DNA of 64,000 nucleotides from assembly GCF_030124325.1 (NCBI RefSeq), contig NZ_JASKLR010000007.1:62001-126000 (forward strand), given 5' to 3'. Below, piece after piece: positions 37,062 through 47,138 of this stretch. Below the pieces are notes generated by a model. The model made no database searches and was not told where the DNA came from. It saw nothing but the letters and a program-made list of their open reading frames with translations. The DNA comes from Sinorhizobium sp. 8-89 (GTDB lineage: Bacteria > Pseudomonadota > Alphaproteobacteria > Rhizobiales > Rhizobiaceae). Every line of letters begins with the position of its first letter. Positions within the stretch are counted from its first letter, which is position 1. The translations under genes were made by a program, and so were the position numbers.

Positions 37062-38888
37062 TCACTCATCGCCCATCTTCAAGGCCGCGATAAACGCTTC
37101 CTGCGGGATCTCCACCTTGCCGAACTGGCGCATGCGCTTCTTACCGGCCTTCTGCTTTTCCAGAAGCTTGCGTTTGCGGGTAGCGTCGCCGCCGTAACAC
37201 TTGGCGGTCACGTCCTTGCGCAGTGCCGAGATGGTTTCGCGCGCGATCACATTGCCGCCGATGGCGGCCTGGATCGGGATCTTGAACATATGCTTCGGGA
37301 TCAGCTCTTTCAGTTTCTCGCACATTTCGCGGCCGCGCTTTTCCGCCGCCATGCGATGCACCATCATCGACAGCGCGTCTACCGGCTCGCCGTTGACGAG
37401 GATAGACATCTTCACGAGGTTGCCTTCCCGGTGATCAGTGATCTGGTAGTCGAAGGAGGCGTAGCCCTTGGAAATCGACTTCAGCCGGTCATAGAAATCG
37501 AAAACAACTTCGTTGAGCGGCAGGTCGTAGGTCAGCATTGCTCGGCTGCCGACATAGGTGAGCTCGACCTGGATGCCGCGCCGATCCTGACAGAGCTTCA
37601 GGATGCCGCCGAGATAATCATCGGGCGTCAGGATCGTCGCGCGAATCCACGGTTCGTGGATTTCAGCGATCTTGACGACATCCGGCATGTCGGCGGGGTT
37701 GTGAAGCTCACGCTCTGAGCCATCGTTCATGAACAGCTTGTACACGACCGATGGCGCGGTCGCGATCAGATCGAGATCGAATTCGCGCTCCAGCCGCTCC
37801 TGGATGATTTCAAGGTGCAGAAGGCCGAGGAAGCCGCAGCGGAAGCCGAAGCCGAGCGCGGCGGAGGATTCCATTTCGAACGAGAACGACGCATCGTTAA
37901 GGCGTAACTTGCCCATCGCGGAGCGCAGGTCCTCGAAATCGGCGGCGTCGACGGGAAACAGACCGCAGAAGACGACGGGCTGGGCCGGCTTGAAGCCCGG
38001 CAATGCCTTGGCCGTTGGCCGCTTGTCCTCTGTGATCGTATCGCCGACGCGGGTATCGGCCACTTCCTTGATCGAGGCGGTGATGAAGCCGATCTCGCCG
38101 GGACCGAGCGAATCCATCGCAACCATCTTCGGCGTCAGCACGCCGACGCGCTCCACCTGGTATTTCGCATCCGTTCCCATCATGCGGATGGTCATGCCCT
38201 TTTTCAGGGTTCCGTCGATGACGCGCACCAGAACCATGACCCCGAGGTAGGCGTCATACCAGCTGTCGACGAGCAGCGCTTTCAACGGAGCGGCGTCGCC
38301 GCCTTCGCTCTTCGGCGCCGGCAGCTTGTGCACGATCGCCTCGAGCACGTCCGGAATGCCGAGCCCGGTCTTTGCCGAGATCAGCACGGCGTCGGCCGCA
38401 TCGATGCCGATCACTTCCTCGATCTGCTCCTTGATCCGCTCCGGCTCGGCCGCCGGCAGGTCGATCTTGTTGAGCACGGTGACGAGCTCGTGGTTGTTGT
38501 CGATCGCCTGATAGACGTTGGCGAGCGTCTGGGCTTCCACGCCCTGGCTGGCATCGACGACGAGCAGCGAGCCCTCGCACGCCGAAAGCGAGCGCGAGAC
38601 TTCATAGGCGAAGTCGACGTGGCCGGGCGTATCGATGAGGTTCAGCACATAGGTCTCGCCGTCATTGGCCTTGTAGTGCAGGCGCACGGTCTGGGCCTTG
38701 ATGGTGATGCCGCGCTCGCGCTCGATATCCATGCTGTCCAGCACCTGCTCGGACATTTCGCGCTCGGCAAGACCGCCGGTCGACTGGATCAGCCGGTCGG
38801 CGAGCGTCGACTTGCCATGGTCGATATGGGCCACGATCGAGAAGTTGCGGATGTGCGACAGGGGCGTCTTGGAAGATGTTGTGCTCAT
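37062..38888 (-). CDS. lepA: Elongation factor 4 (LepA)
   Basis: LepA is a ribosome-bound GTPase that back-translocates stalled ribosomes or assists 30S assembly. The 608-residue protein has G1 [16 protein letters not shown]3 DTPGHVDF and G4 LNKIDLP, then the EF-G-like domains and the LepA-specific C-terminal domain ending [12 protein letters not shown]-type residues ([20 protein letters not shown]). Start ATG 38888 fits the family; ATG 38897 would add three residues. Confidence 0.97.
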   Translation of the reverse strand: MSTTSSKTPLSHIRNFSIVAHIDHGKSTLADRLIQSTGGLAEREMSEQVLDSMDIERERGITIKAQTVRLHYKANDGETYVLNLIDTPGHVDFAYEVSRSLSACEGSLLVVDASQGVEAQTLANVYQAIDNNHELVTVLNKIDLPAAEPERIKEQIEEVIGIDAADAVLISAKTGLGIPDVLEAIVHKLPAPKSEGGDAAPLKALLVDSWYDAYLGVMVLVRVIDGTLKKGMTIRMMGTDAKYQVERVGVLTPKMVAMDSLGPGEIGFITASIKEVADTRVGDTITEDKRPTAKALPGFKPAQPVVFCGLFPVDAADFEDLRSAMGKLRLNDASFSFEMESSAALGFGFRCGFLGLLHLEIIQERLEREFDLDLIATAPSVVYKLFMNDGSERELHNPADMPDVVKIAEIHEPWIRATILTPDDYLGGILKLCQDRRGIQVELTYVGSRAMLTYDLPLNEVVFDFYDRLKSISKGYASFDYQITDHREGNLVKMSILVNGEPVDALSMMVHRMAAEKRGREMCEKLKELIPKHMFKIPIQAAIGGNVIARETISALRKDVTAKCYGGDATRKRKLLEKQKAGKKRMRQFGKVEIPQEAFIAALKMGDE

Positions 38889-38970
38889 GGGCCGCATATA
38901 GCAGCGTGATCAGGCGGCGCAAAGCGGGAAATGAAGACTTCGTTCACTATAGTCCGGCGGCCGTGCACGC

Positions 38971-40230
38971 CTATTCGGACCGCGTTTCCGCCTCGATCAG
39001 CGCGCCGGCATTCGGCACCTGCGCGCTCTTGAGTTCGAAGCCTTCGCAGAGCTGCGGCGGAACTCTCTTGCGGCTGCCGAGGCGCAGGAACACGAAAACC
39101 GCGTAGAGGACCGCCACGGTCATTGCAGCGTAGATGAATGTGTGCTGCCCCAAGGCGGGCGTCAGCATGGTAACGAGCATCGGCACGATCGTTGCGGCCG
39201 TCGACCAGGCGACGAGCATGGTGCTGGCGAGCGGCACGAAATCGGCCGGATCGGCGCGATCGTTGGCGTGCGCATTGGCGATCGAGTAGATCGTCTCGAC
39301 GGCGCCGGCGAAGAGCGCGAAGACCAGCATCAGCAGGATGAGATTGGCGAAGGAAACGCCAAGTGCCGCGAAACCAGCGGCGACGATCAGCGCGCAGGTG
39401 GCGATCAGCACGATACGGCGGTCGATCCGATCGGAGAGCGCGCCCATCGGATACTGGATGAAGATCAGCCCGAACTGCATGACGAACATCAGCGCCGCCA
39501 CGTCCTTCTGGCTGACATCGTTGGCGGCGGCGTAGATCGGCGTGAAGCCCTGCACCACCATGGAAAGACCGCCGGCGGCAAGCACGCCGACGAAGGCGAC
39601 GGGAGAATTCCGCCACGCCATCGGAATGTCGATGCTGACATTGGCGGGCGCTGGCGGCGTCGGCAGACGGGTGAGGCCGACCGGCAGGATTGCGATGGTG
39701 GTGAAGAGGATCGTGATGATCGGTGCAAGGTTGCCGTCCGCCGGGATCTGGCCGAAGAGCCAGGCGCCGGCACCGAGACCGATCACATAGGCCATGTAGA
39801 ACATCGCCATCGCCCTGCCGCGCCAATGGTTTTCGCTGGCGTGGTTCAGCCAGCTCTGGCTGATGATGAAATTCGTATTGCCGGCGGCACCGTAGAGGCA
39901 GCGCGCGAACACCCAGAGAATCGGATGGACGCCAAGGCTGATCATCAGTGCCGCGAGGATGACGAGAGCCATGGAGCAGGAGAAGGCGCGGGCATGGCCG
40001 ACGCGGCGGATGAGCGGCCCGGCGATCACACAGCCGACGAGCCCGCCGAAGGCGATGGCGGTCACCGCGGCGCCCGGGACCCAGTCCGGCGCCTCGGACC
40101 GCGTCAGCACGAAGGGGACATAGGCGAGCATCATTCCATTGCCGATCGCGACTGCCGTCATCGACACGACAATGCTGGCGATCGACGTGAGCGACGAAGG
40201 GGTTTTGTGCCTGGCTTGCGCGACGTCCAT
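38971..40230 (-). CDS. MFS transporter
   Basis: A 419-residue protein with about 12 transmembrane segments and the MFS pattern between segments 2 and 3 (GGLVGCVIAGPLIRRVGHARAF) and its second-half equivalent (QYPMGALSDRIDRRIVLIA). It resembles the YfkF/YcaD group of permeases. The substrate is unknown. It is divergent from the XRE-cupin regulator gene 165 bases away, which could control it. Confidence 0.85.
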   Translation of the reverse strand: MDVAQARHKTPSSLTSIASIVVSMTAVAIGNGMMLAYVPFVLTRSEAPDWVPGAAVTAIAFGGLVGCVIAGPLIRRVGHARAFSCSMALVILAALMISLGVHPILWVFARCLYGAAGNTNFIISQSWLNHASENHWRGRAMAMFYMAYVIGLGAGAWLFGQIPADGNLAPIITILFTTIAILPVGLTRLPTPPAPANVSIDIPMAWRNSPVAFVGVLAAGGLSMVVQGFTPIYAAANDVSQKDVAALMFVMQFGLIFIQYPMGALSDRIDRRIVLIATCALIVAAGFAALGVSFANLILLMLVFALFAGAVETIYSIANAHANDRADPADFVPLASTMLVAWSTAATIVPMLVTMLTPALGQHTFIYAAMTVAVLYAVFVFLRLGSRKRVPPQLCEGFELKSAQVPNAGALIEAETRSE

Positions 40231-40395
40231 GCTGCCCCTCTGAAAAAGAGATTTCTAAAGTATTGAAGAAGAACGCTTTTGCGAATTGAATGCTCTCGAG
40301 ACCATAGCGCTGGATGTGGCGCCGCGTTGTCGCCAAAGCGGCATGGACGAAATTTATTTGATGGTCCACCGCGGCTTGACTCCACTATATGGGAA

Positions 40396-40989
40396 ATGCA
40401 ATCTCAGATAATGGAAAAGGTAAACGATCCTCTCGAACATGCCGTTGGCGAGCGGGTGCGGCAGCTGCGAACCGAGCAGGCGCTCACGCTGGATGACCTT
40501 GCGACGCGCTCCGGCGTCAGCCGCGCGATGATCTCGCGCATCGAGCGCGGCGAGACGAGCCCGACGGCACAGCTCCTCGCGAAGCTTTGCAGCGCGCTCG
40601 GCACGACACTCTCGGCGCTCTTCGCCTTCGATGTCAAAGATACTTCGCCGATCGCCAGAAGGGCAGAGCAGCGGCTCTGGCGCGATCCCGAGAGCGGTTA
40701 CCTGCGCCGGTCCGTTTCGCCGGAAGGCGTCGGCTCGCCGGTCGATATCGTCGAGGTCGAGTTTCCGCCCAGGGCCCGCGTCGTCTTCGAGCGCCAGCCG
40801 GCGGACCGTGGCATTAGCCAGCACCTCTGGCTCTTCTCCGGACGGCTCGAACTGACGATGGAGGACGGCTCCCATCTGCTCGAGGCGGGAGACTGTCTCT
40901 TCATGGGACTGGAGGAGGCCCATGTCTTTCACAATCCCTATGACGAGCCGGCCCACTACGCCGTCATTCTCTGCCGCACCAAGGTTTAG
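40396..40989 (+). CDS. XRE-type transcriptional regulator with C-terminal cupin
   Basis: A 197-residue protein with an N-terminal helix-turn-helix (residues about 16-70: ERVRQLRTEQALTLDDLATR, SGVSRAMISRIERGETSPTA) and a cupin domain from about 110 (FERQPADRGISQHLWLFSGR, LEAGDCLFMGLEEAHVFHNP). Regulators of this kind sense a small ligand through the cupin. Start ATG 40396; ATG 40411 is possible. It is followed two bases later by a GNAT gene, so the pair is an operon, with the divergent MFS gene as a likely target. Confidence 0.88.
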   Translation: MQSQIMEKVNDPLEHAVGERVRQLRTEQALTLDDLATRSGVSRAMISRIERGETSPTAQLLAKLCSALGTTLSALFAFDVKDTSPIARRAEQRLWRDPESGYLRRSVSPEGVGSPVDIVEVEFPPRARVVFERQPADRGISQHLWLFSGRLELTMEDGSHLLEAGDCLFMGLEEAHVFHNPYDEPAHYAVILCRTKV

Positions 40990-40991
40990 CC

Positions 40992-41519
40992 ATGCCCGAG
41001 ATAAACATCCGCGTGCTCTCCGAAGAAGAAACCCGCGCCGCCCTGCCGGCGCTCGCCGAGATCCTTTCCGATTGCGTCGAGGGTGGCGCATCGGTCGGGT
41101 TCATGCAGCCGTTTCCGCCAAAGGATGCCTCGCCCTTCTGGGAGGGCGTCGCCGCCGCGGTTGCCCGGGCCGACGCCGTGCTCATCGTCGCCGAGGTCGA
41201 CGGCCGCACGGTTGGCACGGTACAGCTCGGGATCGGCACGATGCCCAACCAGCCGCACCGCGCCGACGTCAAGAAGCTGCTCATACATCGGGACGCCCGT
41301 GGTCTTGGTCTTGCGCGTCGCCTGATGGAGAGAGCGGAGATCGAGGCGATGAGGCGCGGCAGACGGGTGCTGGTGCTCGATACGGCCACCGGCGAGCCGG
41401 CGGAGGCGATCTACGAGCGCTTCGGCTGGCTGCGCGCCGGCGTCGTTCCCGACTATGCGCTGATGCCGGACGGCCGCTATTGCGGCACGACCTTCTTCTA
41501 CAAGCATCTCGCGCCTTAG
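40992..41519 (+). CDS. GNAT family N-acetyltransferase
   Basis: A 175-residue GNAT protein. The acetyl-CoA-binding motif is VKKLLIHRDARGLGLARRLM and the C-terminal part GRRVLVLDTATGEPAEAIYERFGW fits the family. The start is two bases after the stop of the XRE-cupin gene. Together with the divergent MFS exporter this suggests a detoxification or metabolite-modification unit, which is an inference from context only. Confidence 0.87.
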   Translation: MPEINIRVLSEEETRAALPALAEILSDCVEGGASVGFMQPFPPKDASPFWEGVAAAVARADAVLIVAEVDGRTVGTVQLGIGTMPNQPHRADVKKLLIHRDARGLGLARRLMERAEIEAMRRGRRVLVLDTATGEPAEAIYERFGWLRAGVVPDYALMPDGRYCGTTFFYKHLAP

Positions 41520-41609
41520 ATCATTTCATTGCTTTGACCGCCCAGCTTTGCATCCGGACTGATTTCGACGGCTGCAAGCGGCTGTAGCTGCTTCCTGCCG
41601 GCCTGCCGC

Positions 41610-42248
41610 TCACGAAACGAAGAAGCTGGAGAGTCCCTGGCCGGCCGCAAGGGCTGCATAGGCGAGCACGGCGAAATAAATCGTGGTTGCGACCAGGAAA
41701 AGATAGCCGCCCGCCACCATCAGGCCGTCGCGCTGGATGATGCCCAGCGACAAGAGCAGGATCGCGATGCCGGGCAGCGTGTTCGACAGCGGGATCAGGC
41801 CGAGCGGAAACATCAAGAGCACGCCGCCGGCCATGATCATAAGGCCGTTGAAGCGGTTCATGACCGCGCCCTGCGTCAGGAAACGCAGTCTCGGCCGCAC
41901 GAAGCGGTCGAGCTTTGAGACGAGGGCCGCCCCCTTCTTCAGGGTCGGTACGAGCTTTTCCGTTTCGATCTGACGATCGAGAATGCGTTGCGGCAGCCAA
42001 GGCAGGCGGTTGAGGGTGATCGCCAGCGAGATAAGGATGATCGCGGCCCCAAAGACAGTGCTGACGCCGGGAATTGAAACGGGAATCAGGAACGGCAGCG
42101 TCAGCAAGGCGCAAAGCAGCAGAAAACCATGCTCGCCGATTTCGATCATCAGCTCGCGGAGCGTGATGGTATTGCCTTTGATCGAGGCGATCATGTCGTT
42201 CAGCGTGTCGCTGAGATTACGTTCCGTGTCACCGAACTCGACCGCCAT
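41610..42248 (-). CDS. exoD: ExoD family membrane protein
   Basis: A 212-residue protein with about four hydrophobic segments and the ExoD family patterns ITLRELMIEIGEHGFLLLCA, LPFLIPVSIPGVSTVFGAAI and LPGIAILLLSLGIIQRDGL. ExoD was found in Sinorhizobium meliloti as a gene needed for exopolysaccharide production and alkali tolerance; the mechanism is unknown. Start ATG 42248 has GGGGACGA upstream; the longer open frame begins in the repeat region. Whether this is the classical exoD or a paralogue cannot be told from sequence alone. Confidence 0.75.
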   Translation of the reverse strand: MAVEFGDTERNLSDTLNDMIASIKGNTITLRELMIEIGEHGFLLLCALLTLPFLIPVSIPGVSTVFGAAIILISLAITLNRLPWLPQRILDRQIETEKLVPTLKKGAALVSKLDRFVRPRLRFLTQGAVMNRFNGLMIMAGGVLLMFPLGLIPLSNTLPGIAILLLSLGIIQRDGLMVAGGYLFLVATTIYFAVLAYAALAAGQGLSSFFVS

Positions 42249-42273
42249 GCTTGTCGTCCCCGCTTCTGTCGCC

Positions 42274-42377
42274 CTTGCAGCACCGTGCGCCGTTTCAGAT
42301 GCACAATAGAGGCTGTAAGGCTTTGAACTGCTGCATGGCCTTGCCCTAAATCGGTCCGATTCAATAAACCATGCAGT
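42274..42377 (+). repeat. Two-hairpin intergenic repeat, copy 8 (diverged)
   Basis: A degenerate forward copy: TTGCAGCACCGTGCG, TCAGATGCACAATAGAGGCTG, GCTTTGAACTGCTGCATG, TAAATCGGTCCGATTCA and CCATGCAGTG. It fills much of the 347-base gap 42249-42595; the rest shows no gene. Confidence 0.75.
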
Positions 42378-42595
42378 GGGCCCGTATAGCACGGGCATGT
42401 GAAGGATCGGTTACCGGGTGCTCTGGACAGCAATATGGCGGCGTCGGGCCATTTTGTCGGGCTGCCGCGACCGTTGCCGGCGTGCAACATAAAGGTGCAT
42501 TCCGCCGGTTGCAGTGCGAACGGAATGCCTCTTCATCTTCCTGCCTTAATCGATAGTATGAAGCACCTTCAGCACCAATGGGGACAATCGATTCG

Positions 42596-43261
42596 ATGAT
42601 CAAGAAATGCGCCATCCTGGCCATTGCGGCCGTCTACCTTTCCGGATGCACCACCACCGATCCCTATACGGGAGAGCAGAAGATGTCGAATACGGCGGGC
42701 GGTGCGCTGATCGGCGCGGGCCTTGGCGCCGCAACCGGCCTTCTGGTCGGCGGCAGCGCCGCGGGACGGCGCGATGCCGCGCTTGTCGGCGCCGGTATCG
42801 GTGCACTCGGCGGCGGTCTGGTCGGCAATTACATGGACCAGCAGGAATCGGAACTGCGCGCCCAGCTGCAGGGCACTGGCGTTTCGGTGACGCGTGCGGG
42901 CGACCGCATCATTCTCAACATGCCGTCGAACATCACCTTTGCGACCGACCGCGACCAGGTGATCCCGCCCTTCTACCCGACGCTCGACTCGGTCGCGATC
43001 GTGTTGCGCAAGTTCAACCGGACGCTGATCGACGTCGACGGCCACACCGATTCGACCGGCAGCGCCGCCCACAACCAGGATCTCTCCGAGCGCCGCGCCG
43101 CATCCGTTGCCAACTATCTCGGCAGCCGCGGCATCGACCAGCGGCGCATCTCGACCATGGGCTACGGCATGGAACGGCCGATCGCTTCGAACGCCACCGA
43201 GGCCGGCCGCGCGCAGAACCGTCGCGTCGAAATCTCGATCGCGCCGATCAAGCAGGGCTGA
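42596..43261 (+). CDS. OmpA family lipoprotein (YiaD-like)
   Basis: A 221-residue outer-membrane lipoprotein. The lipobox LSGC (15-18) marks Cys18 for lipidation. A Gly-rich region with glycine-zipper character follows (GGALIGAGLGAATGLLVGGS), then an OmpA-type peptidoglycan-binding domain (IDVDGHTDSTGSAAHNQDLS, RRAASVANYLGSRGID, NRRVEISI). It anchors the outer membrane to the cell wall. Start ATG 42596 follows GGGGACA by nine bases. Confidence 0.92.
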   Translation: MIKKCAILAIAAVYLSGCTTTDPYTGEQKMSNTAGGALIGAGLGAATGLLVGGSAAGRRDAALVGAGIGALGGGLVGNYMDQQESELRAQLQGTGVSVTRAGDRIILNMPSNITFATDRDQVIPPFYPTLDSVAIVLRKFNRTLIDVDGHTDSTGSAAHNQDLSERRAASVANYLGSRGIDQRRISTMGYGMERPIASNATEAGRAQNRRVEISIAPIKQG

Positions 43262-43300
43262 TCCGCCAATCACGGATACGAGCGAAATCACGGATACGAA

Positions 43301-43332
43301 AAAGGGCCGCCGGCATGCCGCGCGGCCCTTTC
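43301..43332 (+). terminator. Intrinsic terminator after the OmpA lipoprotein gene
   Basis: AAAGGGCCGC and GCGGCCCTTT form a ten-base stem; the A-run before and T-run after make it usable on both strands between convergent genes. Just before it AATCACGGATACGA occurs twice in tandem (from 43269). Confidence 0.8.
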
Positions 43333-43364
43333 CTTGATCGGGCATCGCAGGCAATGCGGACGTG

Positions 43365-44177
43365 TCAAAATCGATAGCGAAGCAGGCGCCCCATCGGCGG
43401 TAGCATCGGGGTCATCTTCAGCATCTGAAGCGCGATCTGCATAGGCGGCGACATGCACGCAATCTCGGCATTGCTCCAACTCGCTTGGTCCTCCGCCAGC
43501 GTCAGGCCGGGTACCTGCCGCTCGAGTTCCGCCGGATTGTCGAGGGCCCAATGAAGATCGGCGCCGGTCGCGCGAATCGTGGGGTTGAGGCTCAGCAACC
43601 AGATCATGAGCCGGCCATAGGCATCGAAGGCGATCTCGCCGGATGGGAAATGGCCGACGAGCCTACGCAGAAGCAGCGGCACCTCGTTCTGCCCCAGATA
43701 GGGCAAAACGCCCTCGGCAACGATCAGCGCAGGCCTGTCGGATGGACATTGGCAGAGCCACGTCTCGCTGGTGATCGAGGCCGAGATCATCGCATAGTTC
43801 TCGCGGCAGGGGTAAAGACGCCGCCTCAGCGCGATAACGTCGGGAAAATCGACATCGAACCAGTGCACCGGCGGTCGCGGATCGAGGCGAAAGACACGGC
43901 TGTCGAGACCGCAACCGAGATGCAGCACTGTCGCATCGGGGTGCCGGTCGAGGAAGGCCGCGCTCCAGCGATCGAGCAGATAGGCTCGCAGCGCGATCGC
44001 GATCGTCATGTCGTGGCCGACCTTCAGGTGCGTAAGGTCCTCGCCAATGCGCGCGAGCGCGGCGGCGGCGAAATGGTCGTGGAGGACGGAGTCCGGCATG
44101 GCGCTCTCCTCCGCCTTCGCCCGGAGCGTGATCAGCGGGGTCGCCTTGACGCCAGTGAAGCAGATCTCCGGTGCCAT
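43365..44177 (-). CDS. Leucine carboxyl methyltransferase/TcmP-like O-methyltransferase
   Basis: A 270-residue SAM-dependent methyltransferase of the LCMT family. It begins with the typical LITLRAKAEESAMPDSVLHD and has the SAM motif VLHLGCGLDSRVFRLDP and WFDVDFPDVIALRR. Bacterial members methylate carboxyl groups of small metabolites, as in polyketide tailoring. Start ATG 44177 is preceded by GGAGAGAG; the frame is open to 44273. It lies downstream of the MFS and ECF41 genes on the same strand. Confidence 0.85.
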   Translation of the reverse strand: MAPEICFTGVKATPLITLRAKAEESAMPDSVLHDHFAAAALARIGEDLTHLKVGHDMTIAIALRAYLLDRWSAAFLDRHPDATVLHLGCGLDSRVFRLDPRPPVHWFDVDFPDVIALRRRLYPCRENYAMISASITSETWLCQCPSDRPALIVAEGVLPYLGQNEVPLLLRRLVGHFPSGEIAFDAYGRLMIWLLSLNPTIRATGADLHWALDNPAELERQVPGLTLAEDQASWSNAEIACMSPPMQIALQMLKMTPMLPPMGRLLRYRF

Positions 44178-44290
44178 GGCTCTCTCCAACGACGTCGACG
44201 GGCGATGACCTTCGATCATCTCCGCAGAAGCCTCGCAAACCGCAGCTGCGCGCGGCGAGCGCGCATCCCGCAATGTTCGAGTTCGCGACT

Positions 44291-45739
44291 CTAATTCATT
44301 TCTCGGTTCTGCATATGTCGATTTGCGGTTTCACGACCGGCTCTTACTGCAGCGATAATGCCTAAGGCGGGCGCGAGTGCGAAGAGCCCGAAGAGCCAGA
44401 TCGCGGCCGAGGTGTCGCCTTGCGCCGTGCCCTCGTCGATACCGGCAAGGTTGGCCGTCATGCCGGCGAGTGCTGCACCGAGAGATGCGGCGAAGAGCTG
44501 AACCGTCGTGATTGCCGCGGATGCCTTTTCCTCTTCACCGGCAGGCGCCGCGCCGTAGACGGCCGTGACGATGTGCGGCCACGCAAGCCCGATGCCGAAG
44601 CCGACGGCTGCGATGCCGAGGCAGAGCGGCAAGGCGATCACAGCGAAGCCGGCAGAGATGACCGGCATGGAGGCGGCGATCGTCAGGAGGCCGGCGAGGC
44701 CGAAGACAGGGCCGACGGCGATCGTCTTGCGTGCGCGGCTGCCCTGCCAATGGGCGCTCGTCATCGATCCAGCCGTCCAGCCGAGCGCCATCAGCGCAGC
44801 GATATAGCCGGCAACCAGGGGAGACCGCCCGTGCAGTTCCTGCAGCAGATAGGGAACGTAGATCTCCGGCTGCATGCCGATCATGGCGAATGCAATGGTC
44901 GCATAGAGCGCGGCGAGCGTCGTGCGAGGGTCGAGGGCGCCTTTCGGCAGCAGCCTCGCAGCCGCGCGACGTTCGCTGGCGACAAGCATAGCAAAGAGCA
45001 CGAGCGCAGCACCGGCACCGGCAATCTGTTCGCCGATCGCCGTGCGGGTTCCGCTCACCGACAGCACCAGGACGATGCCGATGAGAAGTGTGAGTTGCGT
45101 CAGCGGTAGTGGACCGCGCGTGCCCGATGTCGTCCGCGGCAGGGCCGAGAGGGCGAGGACGGCGAGCAGTGTCGTCAAGGGCATGAGCGACCAGAAGGCT
45201 GTCCGCCACGCGCCGTATTCGGCGAACACACCGCCGACAGCGGGACCGATGAGTGTCGCCGTGCCCCAGGTGGCGGATATGAGCCCGATCGCACGCGCCC
45301 AGAGCGTCGCCGGAAAGACCATGCGGATGACGCCGTAGGCAAGCGCGTAGAGAAGTCCGCCGCCGAGGCCCTGGATGGCGCGGCCGGCAAGCAGCAATGC
45401 CATGTTGGGTGCAACGGCGCATGTGAGCGAGCCAATGCCGAAGATCAGCGCGCCGACCGCGTAAGCGCCGCCGGCGCCGGCCCGGCCGAGCAGCCGCGCC
45501 GAGAGCGCCGCACCGAGAATGGACGCGGCGACGAACAGCGTCGTGCTCCAGGCATAGTAGTCAAGCCCGCCGATGTCCCGCACAACCGACGGCATAACGG
45601 TCGTGACGATATAGATGTTGAGCGCATGCAGCGCGACGCCGCCGCTGAGCACGAGCGAATGGATGGCGTTGCCGCCGGAAAAAAGCGTGATCCACCCCGC
45701 GTCTGCCGCGACCGGAGCGTCTTTTGTCTTGTCGAGCAT
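44291..45739 (-). CDS. MFS multidrug transporter, DHA2-like
   Basis: A 482-residue protein with about 14 hydrophobic segments and the MFS motif ALSARLLGRAGAGGAYAVG followed by AGRAIQGLGGGLLYALAYG, the motif C-like pattern of drug/H+ antiporters. Substrates are unknown. Start ATG 45739 has GAGG upstream; ATG 45766 overlaps the stop of the sigma factor gene. Its position 28 bases after the ECF41 sigma factor gene suggests that it is part of that operon. Confidence 0.85.
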   Translation of the reverse strand: MLDKTKDAPVAADAGWITLFSGGNAIHSLVLSGGVALHALNIYIVTTVMPSVVRDIGGLDYYAWSTTLFVAASILGAALSARLLGRAGAGGAYAVGALIFGIGSLTCAVAPNMALLLAGRAIQGLGGGLLYALAYGVIRMVFPATLWARAIGLISATWGTATLIGPAVGGVFAEYGAWRTAFWSLMPLTTLLAVLALSALPRTTSGTRGPLPLTQLTLLIGIVLVLSVSGTRTAIGEQIAGAGAALVLFAMLVASERRAAARLLPKGALDPRTTLAALYATIAFAMIGMQPEIYVPYLLQELHGRSPLVAGYIAALMALGWTAGSMTSAHWQGSRARKTIAVGPVFGLAGLLTIAASMPVISAGFAVIALPLCLGIAAVGFGIGLAWPHIVTAVYGAAPAGEEEKASAAITTVQLFAASLGAALAGMTANLAGIDEGTAQGDTSAAIWLFGLFALAPALGIIAAVRAGRETANRHMQNREMN

Positions 45740-45767
45740 GTCTGAGCCTCGTTGATCGGCGGCCATT

Positions 45768-46661
45768 TCAGTGAACGGCTGTTTCGTCGAGATGGGCGAG
45801 CTTGTCCGGATTGCGGACGATGAAAATATCGGAAACCCGACCTTTGTCGTCATAGCCGAAGGAAACCGTCGCGGCGACGTCGTCGCCGCCTTCGCTCCGT
45901 AGAACGATGCCGCGTCCGCCGTTGAGCTGTGCGGTTTCCCACCGGTAATGCGACCAGTATTCGGTCAGGCGCTCGGCAATGAAGGCCATGACGGTCTCCT
46001 TGCCGGAAAGGGTGGCGAGTACCGTTGCTGCCTTGCCGCCGCCATCTGCGGTCAGCTTCACGTCGGCAGACAGCAGTGCCGAGAGACCCGCAAGATCGCC
46101 GCCGTGAATAGCTTTGTGGAAAGCAGTGAGCAACGCGTCCTGCCGTTCGCGCGGCGTCGTATGTCGGGTTTGGGCCACGCCGATATTGGATTTTGCGCGC
46201 GAGACCAGCTTGCGGGCGGCTGCCTCCTGCATGTCGAGCGTTTCGGCAATCGTGTCATAGGACTGACCGAAGATCTCGTGCAGCAGGTAGGCTGCCCGCT
46301 CCTTGGGCGTCAGCCGTTCGAGCATCAGCAGGAATGCGGTCGTGAGTGAGGAAGTAAGCGCGAGTTTCTCCTCGACGTTGTCGTCGCTTGGGGTGTGGAT
46401 CGGTTCCGGCAGCCACGCGCCGACATAATCAACGCGTTTGCGATGAGCGGCTTTGAGCAGGTCGAGGCAGCGGCGTGTGCAGGCGGTGGTGAGCCAGGCC
46501 GACGGAGTTTCGATCGCAGAAAGATCGGCCGCCTGCCACTTCAGGAACGTATCCTGCACGGCGTCCTCGGCGTCAGCGCGCGAGCCGAGAATGCGGTAGG
46601 CAAGGCCGAGGAGGCGGGGGCGCGCCTCCTCGAACATGCCGCTCTTGTCGTCACCCGCCAT
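45768..46661 (-). CDS. ECF41-type RNA polymerase sigma factor with SnoaL-like tail
   Basis: A 297-residue sigma factor: region 2 (about 10-75, with AYRILGSRADAEDAVQDTFL), region 4 (about 110-160, with LTPKERAAYLLHEIFGQSYD) and a C-terminal SnoaL/NTF2-like extension. The linker and tail carry the group's three motifs: WLPEP (83-87), DGGGK (206-210) and NPDKL (284-288). In ECF41 sigma factors the tail replaces an anti-sigma factor and controls activity in cis. The upstream gene encodes the AhpD-like protein typical of this group. No anti-sigma gene is present. Confidence 0.93.
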   Translation of the reverse strand: MAGDDKSGMFEEARPRLLGLAYRILGSRADAEDAVQDTFLKWQAADLSAIETPSAWLTTACTRRCLDLLKAAHRKRVDYVGAWLPEPIHTPSDDNVEEKLALTSSLTTAFLLMLERLTPKERAAYLLHEIFGQSYDTIAETLDMQEAAARKLVSRAKSNIGVAQTRHTTPRERQDALLTAFHKAIHGGDLAGLSALLSADVKLTADGGGKAATVLATLSGKETVMAFIAERLTEYWSHYRWETAQLNGGRGIVLRSEGGDDVAATVSFGYDDKGRVSDIFIVRNPDKLAHLDETAVH

Positions 46662-46662
46662 G

Positions 46663-47094
46663 TCAATGCCTCGAAATCTGGATGCGGTTCCAAAGATTGA
46701 TCATCGCCACGGTCGAGGTGATGACGCTGATCTCGTTGTCGCTGAAGTGCTCGCGAAGACGGGCGCGCAAGCTTGCGAAATCCGTCCGCGGTTCGAGTTC
46801 CGTCAGAGCCTCGGTCCAGGCAAGCGCGGCTTTTTCGCGCTCGGAGAAGTCGCCGACCTGATCCCAGACAACGATGCGGTCGAGCCGTTCGCTCGTCTCG
46901 CCATCGGCACGGGCCTCCTTCGTGTGCATCTTCACGCAGAAGCCGCAGCGGTTGATCTGCGAGGCGCGAAGCTGGACCAGGTGGTGGATCGTCCGGTCGA
47001 GGCCGTGGCTGTCCATTTTGTTGTGCACGTCGGCGAGCGCGCCGAGCACGTCCGGGATCTCCTGTTCGTAGCGGACGGCTTTGATATCGGTCAT
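46663..47094 (-). CDS. Carboxymuconolactone decarboxylase/AhpD-like protein
   Basis: A 143-residue helical protein with the redox motif CGFCVKMH (Cys-x-x-Cys-x-x-x-His) in LVQLRASQINRCGFCVKMHTKEA and the conserved segment ALAWTEALTEL. AhpD-like proteins reduce or bind peroxides and other small molecules. This family is the usual genomic partner and regulatory target of ECF41 sigma factors. It is the first gene of the operon, one base before the sigma gene, and has a predicted ECF41 promoter upstream. GGAGA precedes the ATG. Confidence 0.9.
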   Translation of the reverse strand: MTDIKAVRYEQEIPDVLGALADVHNKMDSHGLDRTIHHLVQLRASQINRCGFCVKMHTKEARADGETSERLDRIVVWDQVGDFSEREKAALAWTEALTELEPRTDFASLRARLREHFSDNEISVITSTVAMINLWNRIQISRH

Positions 47095-47138
47095 GGTCTG
47101 TCTCCATTTGCTCAGTCAATTGATGCTTGCGATCAGTT